Shown: one piece after another, positions 15,561-24,313 of the stretch | How the letters are laid out: each line of letters starts with the position of its first letter | Numbering within the stretch: the first letter of the stretch is position 1 | From: Angustibacter sp049994355 | GTDB taxonomy: Bacteria; Actinomycetota; Actinomycetes; Actinomycetales; Angustibacteraceae | Length of the DNA: 64,000 nt | Direction of reading: 5' to 3' | NCBI RefSeq assembly: GCF_049994355.1 | Contig: NZ_CP188257.1 | Span: 4,526,001 to 4,590,000, forward strand | Program-made: the position numbers and the translations under genes | Notes under the pieces: model-generated | Seen by the model: only the letters and a program-made list of their open reading frames with translations | What the model was told of the DNA's origin: nothing | The model's database searches: none

Positions 15561-17105
15561 CTACGGGACGCGCAGCAGGAGGTCGGCGACCAGGTGCCGG
15601 ACGTCGGGCAGCAGCCTGGCCCGCAGGTCGGCCTCGGGCTCGTCCAGCAACTGCGCCAGGGCCGCCACGATCTGCCCGACGGACAGCTCGCCGTCGCACG
15701 CACCGACCAGCCCGGCCAGCGCGGTGTCCGCTCGGACCACCCGCCCCAGACCGCCGCCCTGACGCAGCAGGATCACCTGGGGGTCGCCCGCCCCCGGCAG
15801 GCCGTGCCGTTCCTCGGTGAGGTCACCGGCGACGACCAGCCGGGCGCCCAGCAGCTCGGCGTCGTCGGTCCGGCGAAGCCAGCTCTCGGCGTCCAGGACG
15901 TCCCGGACGACGTCGCCCATCGGCCCGTGCACCGGTCCGCGCAGCTCCTCCAGCCGCTGCCAGCTCGGCTTGGCGCGACGCAAGGTGACCACGCCGAAGC
16001 CGATCGACTCGACCTGCCTGGCCGCGAAGTCGTCCAGCCAGCCTGTCAGCAGCGCGTCGTGCGCCGCGGTGCCGGGCAGGTGGCCGCCGTCCCGGGCCCA
16101 GGTCTGCGCGTACTCGGCCGGGTCCTGCACCTCACGCTGCACCACCCACGCCTGGACGTCGGGCGGCAGCCAGGAGGCGACGCGGTCGCGCCAGTCGATC
16201 CCGGCCACGTGCTCCCAGTTGCCCAGCAGCTGCGCGACGCCACCGGGAGCGAGCAGGTCCGCGACCCCGCTCACCAGTCGGCGCACCACCTCGTCACCGG
16301 CCAGGCCGCCGTCCCGGTACTCGTAGACCGGAAGCCCGGCCACTCGCGGGGTGATCACGAACGGCGGGTTGCTCACCACGAGGTCGTAGCGGTGCCGGTC
16401 GGCGGGCGAGGACACCGGCTCGAGCAGGCTGCCGTGGCGCAGCTCCAGCCGGCGACCGGCGAACGCCCCCGGCGCGCTCGCGTTCAGCCGCGCGTTGAAG
16501 GCGGCGAAGTCCAGCGCCCGTTGCGAGACGTCGGTCGCCACCACGGACGCCGCGTGCCGGGCTGCGTGGAACGCCTGCACGCCGCAGCCGGTGCCCAGGT
16601 CGAGGGCCGTCCGGACCCGTGTGCGGATCGTCCACTGGGCCAGGGTGAGCGAGGCACCGCCGACGCCGAGCACGTGGTCCTCCGGCAGCGGCCCACCGAC
16701 CGCTGCCTCGCCGAGGTCGCACGCCAGCCACCACTGCGCGTCGTCCGCGGCGTACGGGCGCAGGTCCACGAGCGCACGGGCCATCGCGCCGGAGCCGTCG
16801 GCGGGTCCGGCGTCGTCCACCTCCACCAGCCCGGCGCGGACGGCGCCCTCGTGCGTCGTGCGAGGCAGCGCGGCGTCCAGGTCGGTGACGTCCACCGGTT
16901 CGGCGAGCAGGAACAGCCGGGTCAGCACGGCAATCGGGTCTCGCCGGCCGGCTAGCGCGCGGCGGGCCGGCAGCGGCTGCTCGCGGTGCAGCGCGGCGGC
17001 GGCCACCGGGCCGAGCGCCTCCTCGACGGCCGCCACCGTGAACGGGGCGAGGTCCGCGGCCAGGTGCGGGGCGAACGCGTCCTCGAGCCGAGGCGGCGCA
17101 CTCAT
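15561..17105 (-). CDS. Class I SAM-dependent methyltransferase (RsmC/HemK-like, DUF7059)
   Basis: The 514-residue protein starts at ATG 17105, overlapping the stop of the CGNR gene (ATGA). Its N-terminal ~150 residues match the DUF7059 region found in actinobacterial proteins of this type. The Rossmann methyltransferase core has motif I LDLGTGCGVQ, and motif IV SNPPFV, which is shared by enzymes that methylate an amino group of a planar base or Gln, such as RsmC or PrmC. A further ~150-residue C-terminal domain is of unknown role. An rRNA or protein methyltransferase is likely, but the target is not determined. Confidence 0.85.
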   Translation of the reverse strand: MSAPPRLEDAFAPHLAADLAPFTVAAVEEALGPVAAAALHREQPLPARRALAGRRDPIAVLTRLFLLAEPVDVTDLDAALPRTTHEGAVRAGLVEVDDAGPADGSGAMARALVDLRPYAADDAQWWLACDLGEAAVGGPLPEDHVLGVGGASLTLAQWTIRTRVRTALDLGTGCGVQAFHAARHAASVVATDVSQRALDFAAFNARLNASAPGAFAGRRLELRHGSLLEPVSSPADRHRYDLVVSNPPFVITPRVAGLPVYEYRDGGLAGDEVVRRLVSGVADLLAPGGVAQLLGNWEHVAGIDWRDRVASWLPPDVQAWVVQREVQDPAEYAQTWARDGGHLPGTAAHDALLTGWLDDFAARQVESIGFGVVTLRRAKPSWQRLEELRGPVHGPMGDVVRDVLDAESWLRRTDDAELLGARLVVAGDLTEERHGLPGAGDPQVILLRQGGGLGRVVRADTALAGLVGACDGELSVGQIVAALAQLLDEPEADLRARLLPDVRHLVADLLLRVP

Positions 17106-17665
17106 GCGCCGGTCTGCGCGGAGGCCTTGCAACGGGCGCGGTAGCTGCGGGTCTTCGCCTTGTTGCCGCAGCCCCACTCGCACCAGGTACGCGAACGGTT
17201 CTTGCTGGCGTCGAAGAAGGACCAGCCGCAGTCGTCCGCGCTGCACACCTTCAGCCGCCGCCAGGACCCGTCCACGACGGCGGAGTTGACCGCCACGAGC
17301 AGCTCGGACAGCGCCCCCGGGACGCCGTCCAGCACCGGCAGCAGGCCGGGGCGAGGCCCCTCGCCGGGGACGTCGGTGCCGCCGAGCCGCAGCGGCAGGC
17401 GGGCGGCGACGTCGTCCAGGGCGGTGAAGTCGCCGGTGCCGTCGTGGTTCGCGGTGAAGGCCGCCTGGAGCGCCTCGCGCAGCGTGCGGGCCACCGCCAG
17501 GTCGTCCTCGCTGGCCCGCGCCGGCTTGGGGGGCAAGCCGTGCTCGCGTAGCCACCCGACCAGCTCTTCGGGCGTGGTCAGGTCGTCGGTGACCAGCTCG
17601 AGGTCGATCGTGTTCGCGTAGGCGATCAGGAGGTCGACGTGGCGTGGCAGGGGCGCGTTCTCCAT
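17102..17665 (-). CDS. CGNR zinc-finger protein (ABATE-domain regulator)
   Basis: The 187-residue protein has an N-terminal ABATE-type domain and a C-terminal CGNR zinc finger: CSADDCGWSFFD, then WCEWGCGNKAKTRSYRAR, giving the four Cys and the signature turn (here CGNK rather than CGNR). These proteins are thought to bind DNA as stress-related regulators. ATG 17665. It is coupled to the downstream methyltransferase by a 4 nt overlap and divergent from a possible small gene at 17749. Confidence 0.85.
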   Translation of the reverse strand: MENAPLPRHVDLLIAYANTIDLELVTDDLTTPEELVGWLREHGLPPKPARASEDDLAVARTLREALQAAFTANHDGTGDFTALDDVAARLPLRLGGTDVPGEGPRPGLLPVLDGVPGALSELLVAVNSAVVDGSWRRLKVCSADDCGWSFFDASKNRSRTWCEWGCGNKAKTRSYRARCKASAQTGA

Positions 17666-17748
17666 AGCGACACCATCATAAGGCTTTTGGGGGTTGCGCG
17701 TCTTGCGACACCGGCATAACCTCTTTACAGGTGTTGAGGAGGTTTGAG

Positions 17749-17997
17749 ATGACCAGCTTCATCGCAGCGGTGGCCATGCAGCATCTGGCTGACATGCAGC
17801 AGCTCCAGCACGACCTGGGCAGGCGCAAAGACAGCACGCCCCCCGGTCGGCGAGCGACCGAGGGGCGTGCCAGGCGTGCTGCTCAGCGGGTGACCGCGGG
17901 CTCCTCGTCCGCCACGTCGTCCGCCACGTCAGGCTCGTCCGCGGCAGCGGCCTCGCCGTCCCGCGCGTCGTCGCCCTCGGCGGTCAGGCCGGCCTGA
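17749..17997 (+). CDS. Possible small protein, 82 residues, running into hppA
   Basis: ATG 17749 has a strong ribosome binding site (GAGGAGG) about 6 nt upstream and a plausible promoter. The first ~27 residues (MTSFIAAVAMQHLADMQQLQ onward) look like a real amphipathic, Met/Gln-rich peptide. After that the frame passes through the hppA terminator hairpin and overlaps the 3-prime end of hppA on the other strand by 115 bp, where its composition is a shadow of the acidic tail of hppA. Either the peptide is real with a long tail, or the frame is a relic. I do not recognise it. Confidence 0.3.
   Translation: MTSFIAAVAMQHLADMQQLQHDLGRRKDSTPPGRRATEGRARRAAQRVTAGSSSATSSATSGSSAAAASPSRASSPSAVRPA
17834..17870. 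terminator. Strong hairpin terminator downstream of hppA
   Basis: A nearly perfect 16 bp stem (17834-17849 with 17855-17870, 5 nt loop) lies 13 bp beyond the hppA stop. No U-rich tract follows, which is common in high-GC actinobacteria. Confidence 0.75.
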
Positions 17998-20357
17998 CCG
18001 TCGTCGCGGTTCGCGGCGCCGTCGTCGTCCACTCCGGCCACACCCTCGTCGGAGTCGGTGGCGTCGTCACCGAAGGCGATGTCGCGGCGCTTGCTGATCG
18101 CCACCATCACGATGATGATCAGCGCGGCCGCACCGGCGATGCCGTAGCGCAGGGCGCTGTTCGCGTCCTTGCCGATGCTCAGCTGCACGATGGCCGGCGC
18201 GATCAGCACCGCGACCAGGTTCATCACCTTGATCAGCGGGTTGATCGCCGGGCCGGCGGTGTCCTTGAACGGGTCGCCGACGGTGTCGCCGATCACGACG
18301 GCCGCGTGCGGCTCGGAGCCCTTGCCGCCGTAGTGGCCGTCCTCCACGATTTTCTTGGCGTTGTCCCACGAGCCGCCGCTGTTGGCCAGCATGACGGCCA
18401 TCAGGACGCCCGCGCCGATCGCACCGGCCAGGTAGCCGGCCAGCGGACCGACACCCAGGCCGAAGCCGACCGCGATCGGAGCCATCGCGGCGAGCAGACC
18501 AGGGGTCGCGAGCTCGCGCAGCGAGTCGCGGGTGCAGATGTCCACGACCCGGCCGTACTCCGGACGCTCAGTGCCGGCCATGATCCCCGGGTGCTCGCGG
18601 AACTGGCGACGCACCTCGAACACGATGGCACCGGCGGCGCGGGTGACCGCGTTGATCGCCAGGCCGGAGAACATGAAGACGACCGAGGCGCCCAGGATCA
18701 GGCCGACCAGCGTGGACGGCGTGACGATCTCGTAGTTGAACGAGGCGACGACAGCGGCCTTGATCGGGCCGGTGATGCCCACCTCGGCGGCGTCGCGGGC
18801 GACGTTCACCGCGTCGGTGTAGGAGCCGAACAGGGCCGTGGCCGCGAGCACCGCGGTGGCGATCGCGATGCCCTTGGTGATGGCCTTGGTGGTGTTGCCC
18901 ACCGCGTCCAGCTCGGTGAGGATCTTCGCGCCCTCGCCGTCCACGTCGCCGGACATCTCCGCGATGCCCTGCGCGTTGTCGCTGACCGGGCCGAAGGTGT
19001 CCATTGCGACGATGACGCCGACGGTGGTGAGCAGGCCACAGCCGGCCAGGGCGATCAGGAACAGCGACAGGATCACCGTGCTGCCGCCCAGCACGAAGGC
19101 CAGGTAGACCGCGCCCGCGATGATCACCGCGGTGTAGACGGCCGACTCCAGGCCGACCCCGAACCCGGCCAGCACGACGGTCGCCGCACCAGTCAGGGAG
19201 GTGCGCGCGACGTCCTTGGTCGGACGGTCCTCGGTGCCGGTGAAGTAGCCGGTCAGCCACAGGATGATGCCGGCCAGCGCGATGCCGAGCGCGACGGCGA
19301 AGGTGGCCACCAGCCGCGGGTCGCCGCTGAGCGCGAGGACCTTCGGGTCGGCGTTGGTCAGCTCGGCGAAGCTCGACGGCAGGAAGTAGAAGGCGGCACC
19401 GGCGCAGAGCACCGCGGAGACTGCCGCCGAGATGTAGAAGCCGCGGTTGATCGCGGTCAGGCCGCTTTCGCCGCCGCGGGGCTTGACGATGAACACGCCG
19501 AGCACCGCGGTGAGCGCCCCCAGTGCGGGCACGATCAGCGGGAACACCAGGCCGAGGTCGCCGAAGGCGGCCTTGCCCAGGATCAGCGCGGCAACCAGCG
19601 TGACGGCGTACGACTCGAACAGGTCCGCCGCCATGCCGGCGCAGTCACCCACGTTGTCGCCGACGTTGTCGGCGATGGTCGCGGCGTTGCGCGGGTCGTC
19701 CTCGGGGATGCCCTGCTCGACCTTGCCGACCAGGTCGGCGCCGACGTCCGCCGCCTTGGTGAAGATGCCGCCGCCGACGCGCATGAACATCGCGAGCAGC
19801 GCCGCGCCGAAGCCGAAGCCCTCGAGCACCTTGGGTGCGTCGCCCTTGTAGATCAGGACGACGATGGAGGCGCCCAGCAGGCCGAGGCCGACTGTGGACA
19901 TTCCGACGGTGCCGCCGGTGCGGAAGGCGACCCGCATGCCGCCGTCCCGGTCGCCGTGCCGGGCCGCCTCGGCGACTCGCACGTTGGCCCGCACAGCCAG
20001 CGACATGCCCAGGTAGCCGATGGACGCCGAGAACAGGGCGCCCAGGATGAAGAAGCCGGAGCGCCCGTACCGGACGCTGCTCGAGTCGGCCGGTAGGGCG
20101 AGCAGCAGGAAGAACACGATCACCACGAAGCCGGCGAGGGTCTTGAACTGGCGCGCCAGATAGGCGGACGCCCCCTCTTGCACGGCCCGGCCGATCTCCT
20201 GCATCTTCTCGGTGCCCTCACCTGCCGCCAGCACCTGCCGGCGGAACGCGACGGCCGTCACGAGTGACAGCAGTCCGATGACGGCAACGATGATGACGTA
20301 GGTCTGGTTGGCACCCGAGATCGTGGCACCGACAGCGGCCTGGCTCAGCCCGCGCAT
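17883..20357 (-). CDS. hppA: Membrane-bound H+-translocating pyrophosphatase, K+-independent
   Basis: The 824-residue polytopic protein couples pyrophosphate hydrolysis to proton export. The substrate-binding loops DNVGDNVGDCAGMAADLFE and GDTVGDPFKDTAGPAINPL with their Asp residues are intact. The signature GNTTKAITKG has Lys where K+-dependent enzymes have Ala, marking the K+-independent class. About 16 membrane segments are visible. The last ~80 residues form an acidic Asp/Ala-rich tail that is not part of the pump core. ATG 20357 is preceded by AGGAGGACGCG. In actinobacteria it recovers energy from biosynthetic pyrophosphate. Confidence 0.94.
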   Translation of the reverse strand: MRGLSQAAVGATISGANQTYVIIVAVIGLLSLVTAVAFRRQVLAAGEGTEKMQEIGRAVQEGASAYLARQFKTLAGFVVIVFFLLLALPADSSSVRYGRSGFFILGALFSASIGYLGMSLAVRANVRVAEAARHGDRDGGMRVAFRTGGTVGMSTVGLGLLGASIVVLIYKGDAPKVLEGFGFGAALLAMFMRVGGGIFTKAADVGADLVGKVEQGIPEDDPRNAATIADNVGDNVGDCAGMAADLFESYAVTLVAALILGKAAFGDLGLVFPLIVPALGALTAVLGVFIVKPRGGESGLTAINRGFYISAAVSAVLCAGAAFYFLPSSFAELTNADPKVLALSGDPRLVATFAVALGIALAGIILWLTGYFTGTEDRPTKDVARTSLTGAATVVLAGFGVGLESAVYTAVIIAGAVYLAFVLGGSTVILSLFLIALAGCGLLTTVGVIVAMDTFGPVSDNAQGIAEMSGDVDGEGAKILTELDAVGNTTKAITKGIAIATAVLAATALFGSYTDAVNVARDAAEVGITGPIKAAVVASFNYEIVTPSTLVGLILGASVVFMFSGLAINAVTRAAGAIVFEVRRQFREHPGIMAGTERPEYGRVVDICTRDSLRELATPGLLAAMAPIAVGFGLGVGPLAGYLAGAIGAGVLMAVMLANSGGSWDNAKKIVEDGHYGGKGSEPHAAVVIGDTVGDPFKDTAGPAINPLIKVMNLVAVLIAPAIVQLSIGKDANSALRYGIAGAAALIIIVMVAISKRRDIAFGDDATDSDEGVAGVDDDGAANRDDGQAGLTAEGDDARDGEAAAADEPDVADDVADEEPAVTR

Positions 20358-20522
20358 TCGCGTCCTCCTAGACGTGGCGGACGTCCCCTCGGCTGGTCCA
20401 GCAGGGCACGCGTCAGTGGCGCACCGACCGGGAGGACGTTCGTAGCGGACTGTATCTGGGCATGCCATCCCGTGGAAGCAATACCGGGTCGCGGATCTGC
20501 AACAAAGGACCGTCGAGCCGGG

Positions 20523-20891
20523 TCAGGGCAGCCAGGACAGCCTGAGCACCGAGACGCCGTCGTGGTCCTCGATGGCGACCTCGTCGGTCAGTCCGGCGAG
20601 GACGGCCCACGGCAGGTCCTCACCTGCGGAGCCGGCGGACGACGGGGCCGGCCACACCCGGGACACCAGCCCTGGCCCGCGGTCGTCGAGCTCGACCGTC
20701 AGCGTGCCGTCAGGGCCGGCGGCGCGCAGCGCGAGTGTGCACGCCTCACCCACGCCCTGGCGCACGGATTCGAGCAGGCTCTCCGGCCAGCCGCCCCGCC
20801 TCGCCACGGTTACCGCGACCAGCCGGGCGGTGCGGACGTGCGCCGGCAACGCCCGAAACGTCAGGCGGACCGTCCCCTGATCAGCCCCCAC
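20523..20891 (-). CDS. Anti-sigma-like GHKL ATPase domain protein
   Basis: The 122-residue protein (GTG 20891) has a HATPase_c fold: a helix VRQGVGEACTLAL in the N-box place and the G1 box DDRGPG, close to SpoIIAB/RsbW-type proteins. The N-box Asn (normally NEAxxNA) is replaced (GEACTLA), so kinase activity is doubtful. It starts 8 nt after the STAS gene, the classic antagonist/anti-sigma pairing. It may bind an anti-anti-sigma factor or sigma factor without phosphorylating it. No sigma factor gene is adjacent. Confidence 0.65.
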   Translation of the reverse strand: MGADQGTVRLTFRALPAHVRTARLVAVTVARRGGWPESLLESVRQGVGEACTLALRAAGPDGTLTVELDDRGPGLVSRVWPAPSSAGSAGEDLPWAVLAGLTDEVAIEDHDGVSVLRLSWLP

Positions 20892-20899
20892 CGGCGAGA

Positions 20900-21256
20900 T
20901 CAGGAGTCTGCGTCGACCGGCTTGGCCGCCAGCGCCTCGTCCACCGAGTCGTGGATGGCGAAGACCTTGGTGAGCCCGGTGATCCGGAACACCTTGAGCA
21001 CCCGCTCCTGTGAGCACACCAGGTGCAGGGACCCGCCCTGGGTGCGCACTCGCTTCAGGCCCCCGACCAGCACGCCCAGCCCCGTGGAGTCCAGGAACTC
21101 GACCCCCTGCATGTCCACGACCAGGTGGTGATGCCCACCTGCGACCAGCGTGTTGAGCTGGTCCCGCAGGGCCGGGGCGCTGTAGACGTCGATCTCGCCA
21201 CTGACCTCGACGATCATGCGTCCACCCTGTTCGCGGGTGCCCACCGACAGATCCAC
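20900..21256 (-). CDS. STAS-domain anti-anti-sigma factor
   Basis: The 118-residue protein fits a single STAS domain: IVEVSGEIDVYSAPALRDQL, then LVVDMQGVEFLDSTGLGVLVG, in which the DSTGLG loop holds the Ser that partner kinases phosphorylate. GTG 21256 was chosen because GGAGG lies 4 nt upstream. It is the likely antagonist of the GHKL protein encoded directly downstream, in a partner-switching module that controls a sigma factor elsewhere in the genome. Confidence 0.9.
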   Translation of the reverse strand: MDLSVGTREQGGRMIVEVSGEIDVYSAPALRDQLNTLVAGGHHHLVVDMQGVEFLDSTGLGVLVGGLKRVRTQGGSLHLVCSQERVLKVFRITGLTKVFAIHDSVDEALAAKPVDADS

Positions 21257-21403
21257 AGTTCCTCCATTGCCCCTGGTCACTGCGCGCCATCTAACCACTG
21301 CGGGGCGCTACCGAGAACCGCTGAGCGGCTGAAGGTCGCCAGGTGGACAACTCGCCACCCATCCGGCGCAGCCGCCGTCGGTGCCTAGCGGGAGCATGAC
21401 GAC

Positions 21404-23731
21404 ATGGTGCGACCGACGACTCCTGCGGCGAACGCGCTGGACGTCGTGTGGGCCCGCGGCCGGCGCGACGACCGGGTGCGGCACGTGCACCGGGTCGAGC
21501 GCCGGGAGGCCGTGCCCGCCGAGTGGCCGACCTGGGCGGACCCGCTGGTCGTCGCCGCGTTCGCCCAGCACGGCGTGCACGGGCTCTGGCAGCACCAGGC
21601 CGAGGCCGCCGAGCTCGTGCACGCCGGCCGGCACACGGTGGTGGCCACCGGGACGGCGAGCGGCAAGTCCCTCGCCTACCTGGTGCCGGGCCTGACCACC
21701 GTGCTGGCAGACGCCGGACGCGGGCTCGCGGTGCGCCGCCCCACGGTGCTCTACCTGTCCCCCACCAAGGCGCTGGCGGCCGACCAGCTGGCCCGGATCG
21801 ACGCACTGTCGATCCCCGGCGTGCGGGCTGCCACGTACGACGGCGACACCTCGCCGGACGAGCGGCGATGGGTGCGCGAGCACGCGTCGTTCGTGCTCAG
21901 CAACCCGGACCTGCTGCACCACTCGATGCTGCCCGGCCACGAGCGCTGGGCACGGTTCCTGCGCGGGCTCGAGCTGGTGGTCGTCGACGAATGCCACCAC
22001 TACCGCGGTGTCTTCGGCTCGCACGTCGCCGCAGTGCTGCGTCGGCTGCGCCGGGTGGCCGCGAGGTACGGCGCGGAGCCGACGTTCGTGCTCGCGTCGG
22101 CGACGGTCTCGTCGCCGGCCGAGCACGCCGGCCGCCTCACCGGGCTGCCGGTTACCGGGGTGACCCGCGACGGGTCGCCGCGGGGCAGCACGGACATCGT
22201 GCTGTGGGAGCCGCCCCTGGTGCCCGGCGGCGGCGAGCACGATGCGCCGACCCGGCGCAGCGCGGCCGCGGAGGCCGCAGACCTGCTGACCGACCTGACC
22301 ACCGCCGGGGTCCGCTCGCTCGCCTTCGTCCGCTCCCGTCGCGGCGTCGAGCAGGTGGCGGCGACGGCCCGACGGCTGCTCTGGGAGGTCGACCCGGAGC
22401 TCGTCGACCGGGTCGCCGCCTATCGAGGCGGGTATCTGCCGGAGGAGCGGCGAGACCTGGAGGCCGCGCTGCGGTCGGGACGGCTGCTCGGGCTCGCCGC
22501 GACCAACGCGCTCGAACTGGGGGTGGACATCGCCGGACTGGATGCGGTGGTGATCGCCGGCTGGCCAGGACGCCGGACGTCGATGTGGCAGCAAGTCGGG
22601 CGGGCCGGCCGTGAGGGCCAGGACGCGCTGGGCGTGCTGATCGCCGCCGACGACCCGCTGGACACCTACCTGGTGGAGCACCCGGACGCGGTCTTCGGGC
22701 CACCGATGGAGGCAACCGTGCTCGACCCGGACAACCCGTACGTGCTGGCGCCGCACCTGGCCGCCGCCGCGGCGGAACTGCCCGTCACCGAGGAGGACCT
22801 CGCACTGTTCGGCCCTGGAACCCGCGAGCTCCTGGACGTGCTGGTGGACCGCGGGGTGCTGCGCCGCCGTCCCACCGGGTGGTTCTGGCCGCGACAGGAC
22901 CGGGCCGCGGCGCTGGCCGACCTGCGGGGCACCGGGGGTGGAACCGTCCGGGTGGTCGAGGAGGAGACGGGCCGGGTGCTGGGCACCGTCGACGTTGCCG
23001 CCGCGGATCGGACCGTGCACGCCGGCGCCGTCTACGTGCACCAGGGAGACACGTTCGTGGTGCGCCGCCTCGACCTCGACCAGCACCTCGCGCTGGTGGA
23101 ACGGCTCGCACCGCCGTGGACGACGCACGCGCGGTCCGTCACGGACATCCGGCTGCTCGACACCCTGCGCTCCCGGCGGTGGGGCGAGATCGAGGTGTCG
23201 TTCGGATCGGTGCGGGTGACCACCCAGGTCGTGTCGTTCCTGCGCCGACGACAGATCAGCGGCGAGGTGCTCGGCGAGGAGCCGCTCGACCTGCCGCAGC
23301 GGGAGCTGGTGACCAAGGCGGTCTGGTGGCAGACGACACCGCAGGTGCTGGAGCGTTGGGACGTCCCCGCGGCCGACCTGCCCGGTGCTCTGCATGCGGC
23401 CGAGCACGCCGCCATCGGACTGCTCCCGCTGCTGGCCACCTGCGACCGCTGGGACGTCGGCGGAGTCTCCACCGCCCTGCACCCGGACACCGGGATGCCG
23501 ACCGTGGTGGTGCACGACGGTCATCCCGGTGGTGCGGGCTTCGCTGAGCGTGGCTACGCCGTGATGCGCCAGTGGGTGCAGGCGACCCACGATGCGGTGC
23601 GCAGCTGCGGCTGTGCCTCGGGCTGCCCGTCGTGCGTGCAGTCCCCCAAGTGCGGCAACGGAAACGAACCGCTCGACAAAGCGGGGGCATTGCGGGTGCT
23701 TGCGATGCTGATCGACTCGGCGGACGACTGA
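21404..23731 (+). CDS. MrfA-type DEAD/DEAH helicase with C-terminal Cys cluster
   Basis: The 775-residue SF2 helicase has motif I TGTASGKSLAYL, motif II VVDECHHYRG (DECH box), motif III SATV and motif VI QQVGRAGREGQ. The C-terminal MZB domain has four Cys in CGCASGCPSCVQSPKC. This is the layout of Bacillus MrfA (YprA) and yeast Hrq1, 3-to-5-prime helicases that act in mitomycin C or crosslink repair. ATG 21404 is on the opposite strand from the STAS gene. It matches the position of Rv3649 in mycobacteria. Confidence 0.9.
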   Translation: MVRPTTPAANALDVVWARGRRDDRVRHVHRVERREAVPAEWPTWADPLVVAAFAQHGVHGLWQHQAEAAELVHAGRHTVVATGTASGKSLAYLVPGLTTVLADAGRGLAVRRPTVLYLSPTKALAADQLARIDALSIPGVRAATYDGDTSPDERRWVREHASFVLSNPDLLHHSMLPGHERWARFLRGLELVVVDECHHYRGVFGSHVAAVLRRLRRVAARYGAEPTFVLASATVSSPAEHAGRLTGLPVTGVTRDGSPRGSTDIVLWEPPLVPGGGEHDAPTRRSAAAEAADLLTDLTTAGVRSLAFVRSRRGVEQVAATARRLLWEVDPELVDRVAAYRGGYLPEERRDLEAALRSGRLLGLAATNALELGVDIAGLDAVVIAGWPGRRTSMWQQVGRAGREGQDALGVLIAADDPLDTYLVEHPDAVFGPPMEATVLDPDNPYVLAPHLAAAAAELPVTEEDLALFGPGTRELLDVLVDRGVLRRRPTGWFWPRQDRAAALADLRGTGGGTVRVVEEETGRVLGTVDVAAADRTVHAGAVYVHQGDTFVVRRLDLDQHLALVERLAPPWTTHARSVTDIRLLDTLRSRRWGEIEVSFGSVRVTTQVVSFLRRRQISGEVLGEEPLDLPQRELVTKAVWWQTTPQVLERWDVPAADLPGALHAAEHAAIGLLPLLATCDRWDVGGVSTALHPDTGMPTVVVHDGHPGGAGFAERGYAVMRQWVQATHDAVRSCGCASGCPSCVQSPKCGNGNEPLDKAGALRVLAMLIDSADD

Positions 23732-23830
23732 TCGCACGCCCGCCGCCGACAACGGGCCGACCCGCACTCGTCGCACTACCCTCGTCGAGGCAGGTCGAAT
23801 GCACCGTGCCGACCACTCTCGGAGGAAACC

Positions 23831-24313
23831 ATGCTCGCGCTCGGCATCATCCTTCTGGTCATCGCTGCTGCCATCGCGGTCGGCGTGGCGACGACCGGCA
23901 CGTCCCAGGAGATCGTGTTCAACTCCACGGTCGGCGACGTCAGCACGCGGCCCGTGTGGGTGTTCTGCGCCGGGGCGCTCGCGATGCTGCTCGCGCTGTT
24001 CGGGCTCGCGTTGCTCCGCCGTGGCACCCGCCGCCGGGTGGAGCGGCGCCGCGAGATCAGGCGGCTGCGCAGGGTCGAGCAGGAGCACGTCAGCGGTCCG
24101 GTGCCAGTCACCAGCGACGCCCGCGCCGCCGAGGAACCGGACCGCCTGCTGGTGCGCGAGAGCCGCGAGTCCGTCGCCCCGGACGAACGACCGGCAGCGG
24201 ACGAACGACCGGCAGCGGACGAGCGACCGACGGCGGACGAGCGGGCCACCGAGTCCGTCGGGCCGCCCGCCTCCGCCGTGGCGGACGAGTCGGCTCGTCA
24301 CCGCGAGCCCTGA
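23831..24313 (+). CDS. Small two-helix membrane protein with ADERP repeats
   Basis: The 160-residue protein starts at ATG 23831 after GGAGG. It has two membrane helices (residues ~4-20 and ~42-62) with a short outside loop, then a basic stretch (RRGTRRRVERRREIRRLRR) and a hydrophilic tail with four ADERP-like units from an 18 bp tandem repeat. It lies downstream of the helicase and its end overlaps the convergent tadE/G gene by 16 bp. I do not recognise a family. The topology suggests a cytoplasmic tail with basic juxtamembrane region. Confidence 0.7.
   Translation: MLALGIILLVIAAAIAVGVATTGTSQEIVFNSTVGDVSTRPVWVFCAGALAMLLALFGLALLRRGTRRRVERRREIRRLRRVEQEHVSGPVPVTSDARAAEEPDRLLVRESRESVAPDERPAADERPAADERPTADERATESVGPPASAVADESARHREP
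24182..24253 (+). repeat. 18 bp tandem repeat, about four units
   Basis: GACGAACGACCGGCAGCG occurs at 24182-24199 and again exactly at 24200-24217. A third copy (24218-24235) has three changes, and a fourth (from 24236) is degenerate. Each unit encodes DERPAA-like residues in the membrane protein tail. Confidence 0.85.

Noticed and set aside
18306..20096. A 596-codon plus-strand frame opposite hppA.
   Set aside because: The real gene is hppA on the minus strand with all family motifs; this frame is its Asp/Gly/His-rich shadow.
21308..24301. A 997-codon minus-strand frame opposite the helicase.
   Set aside because: The opposite strand carries every SF2 helicase motif; the long frame reflects high GC only.
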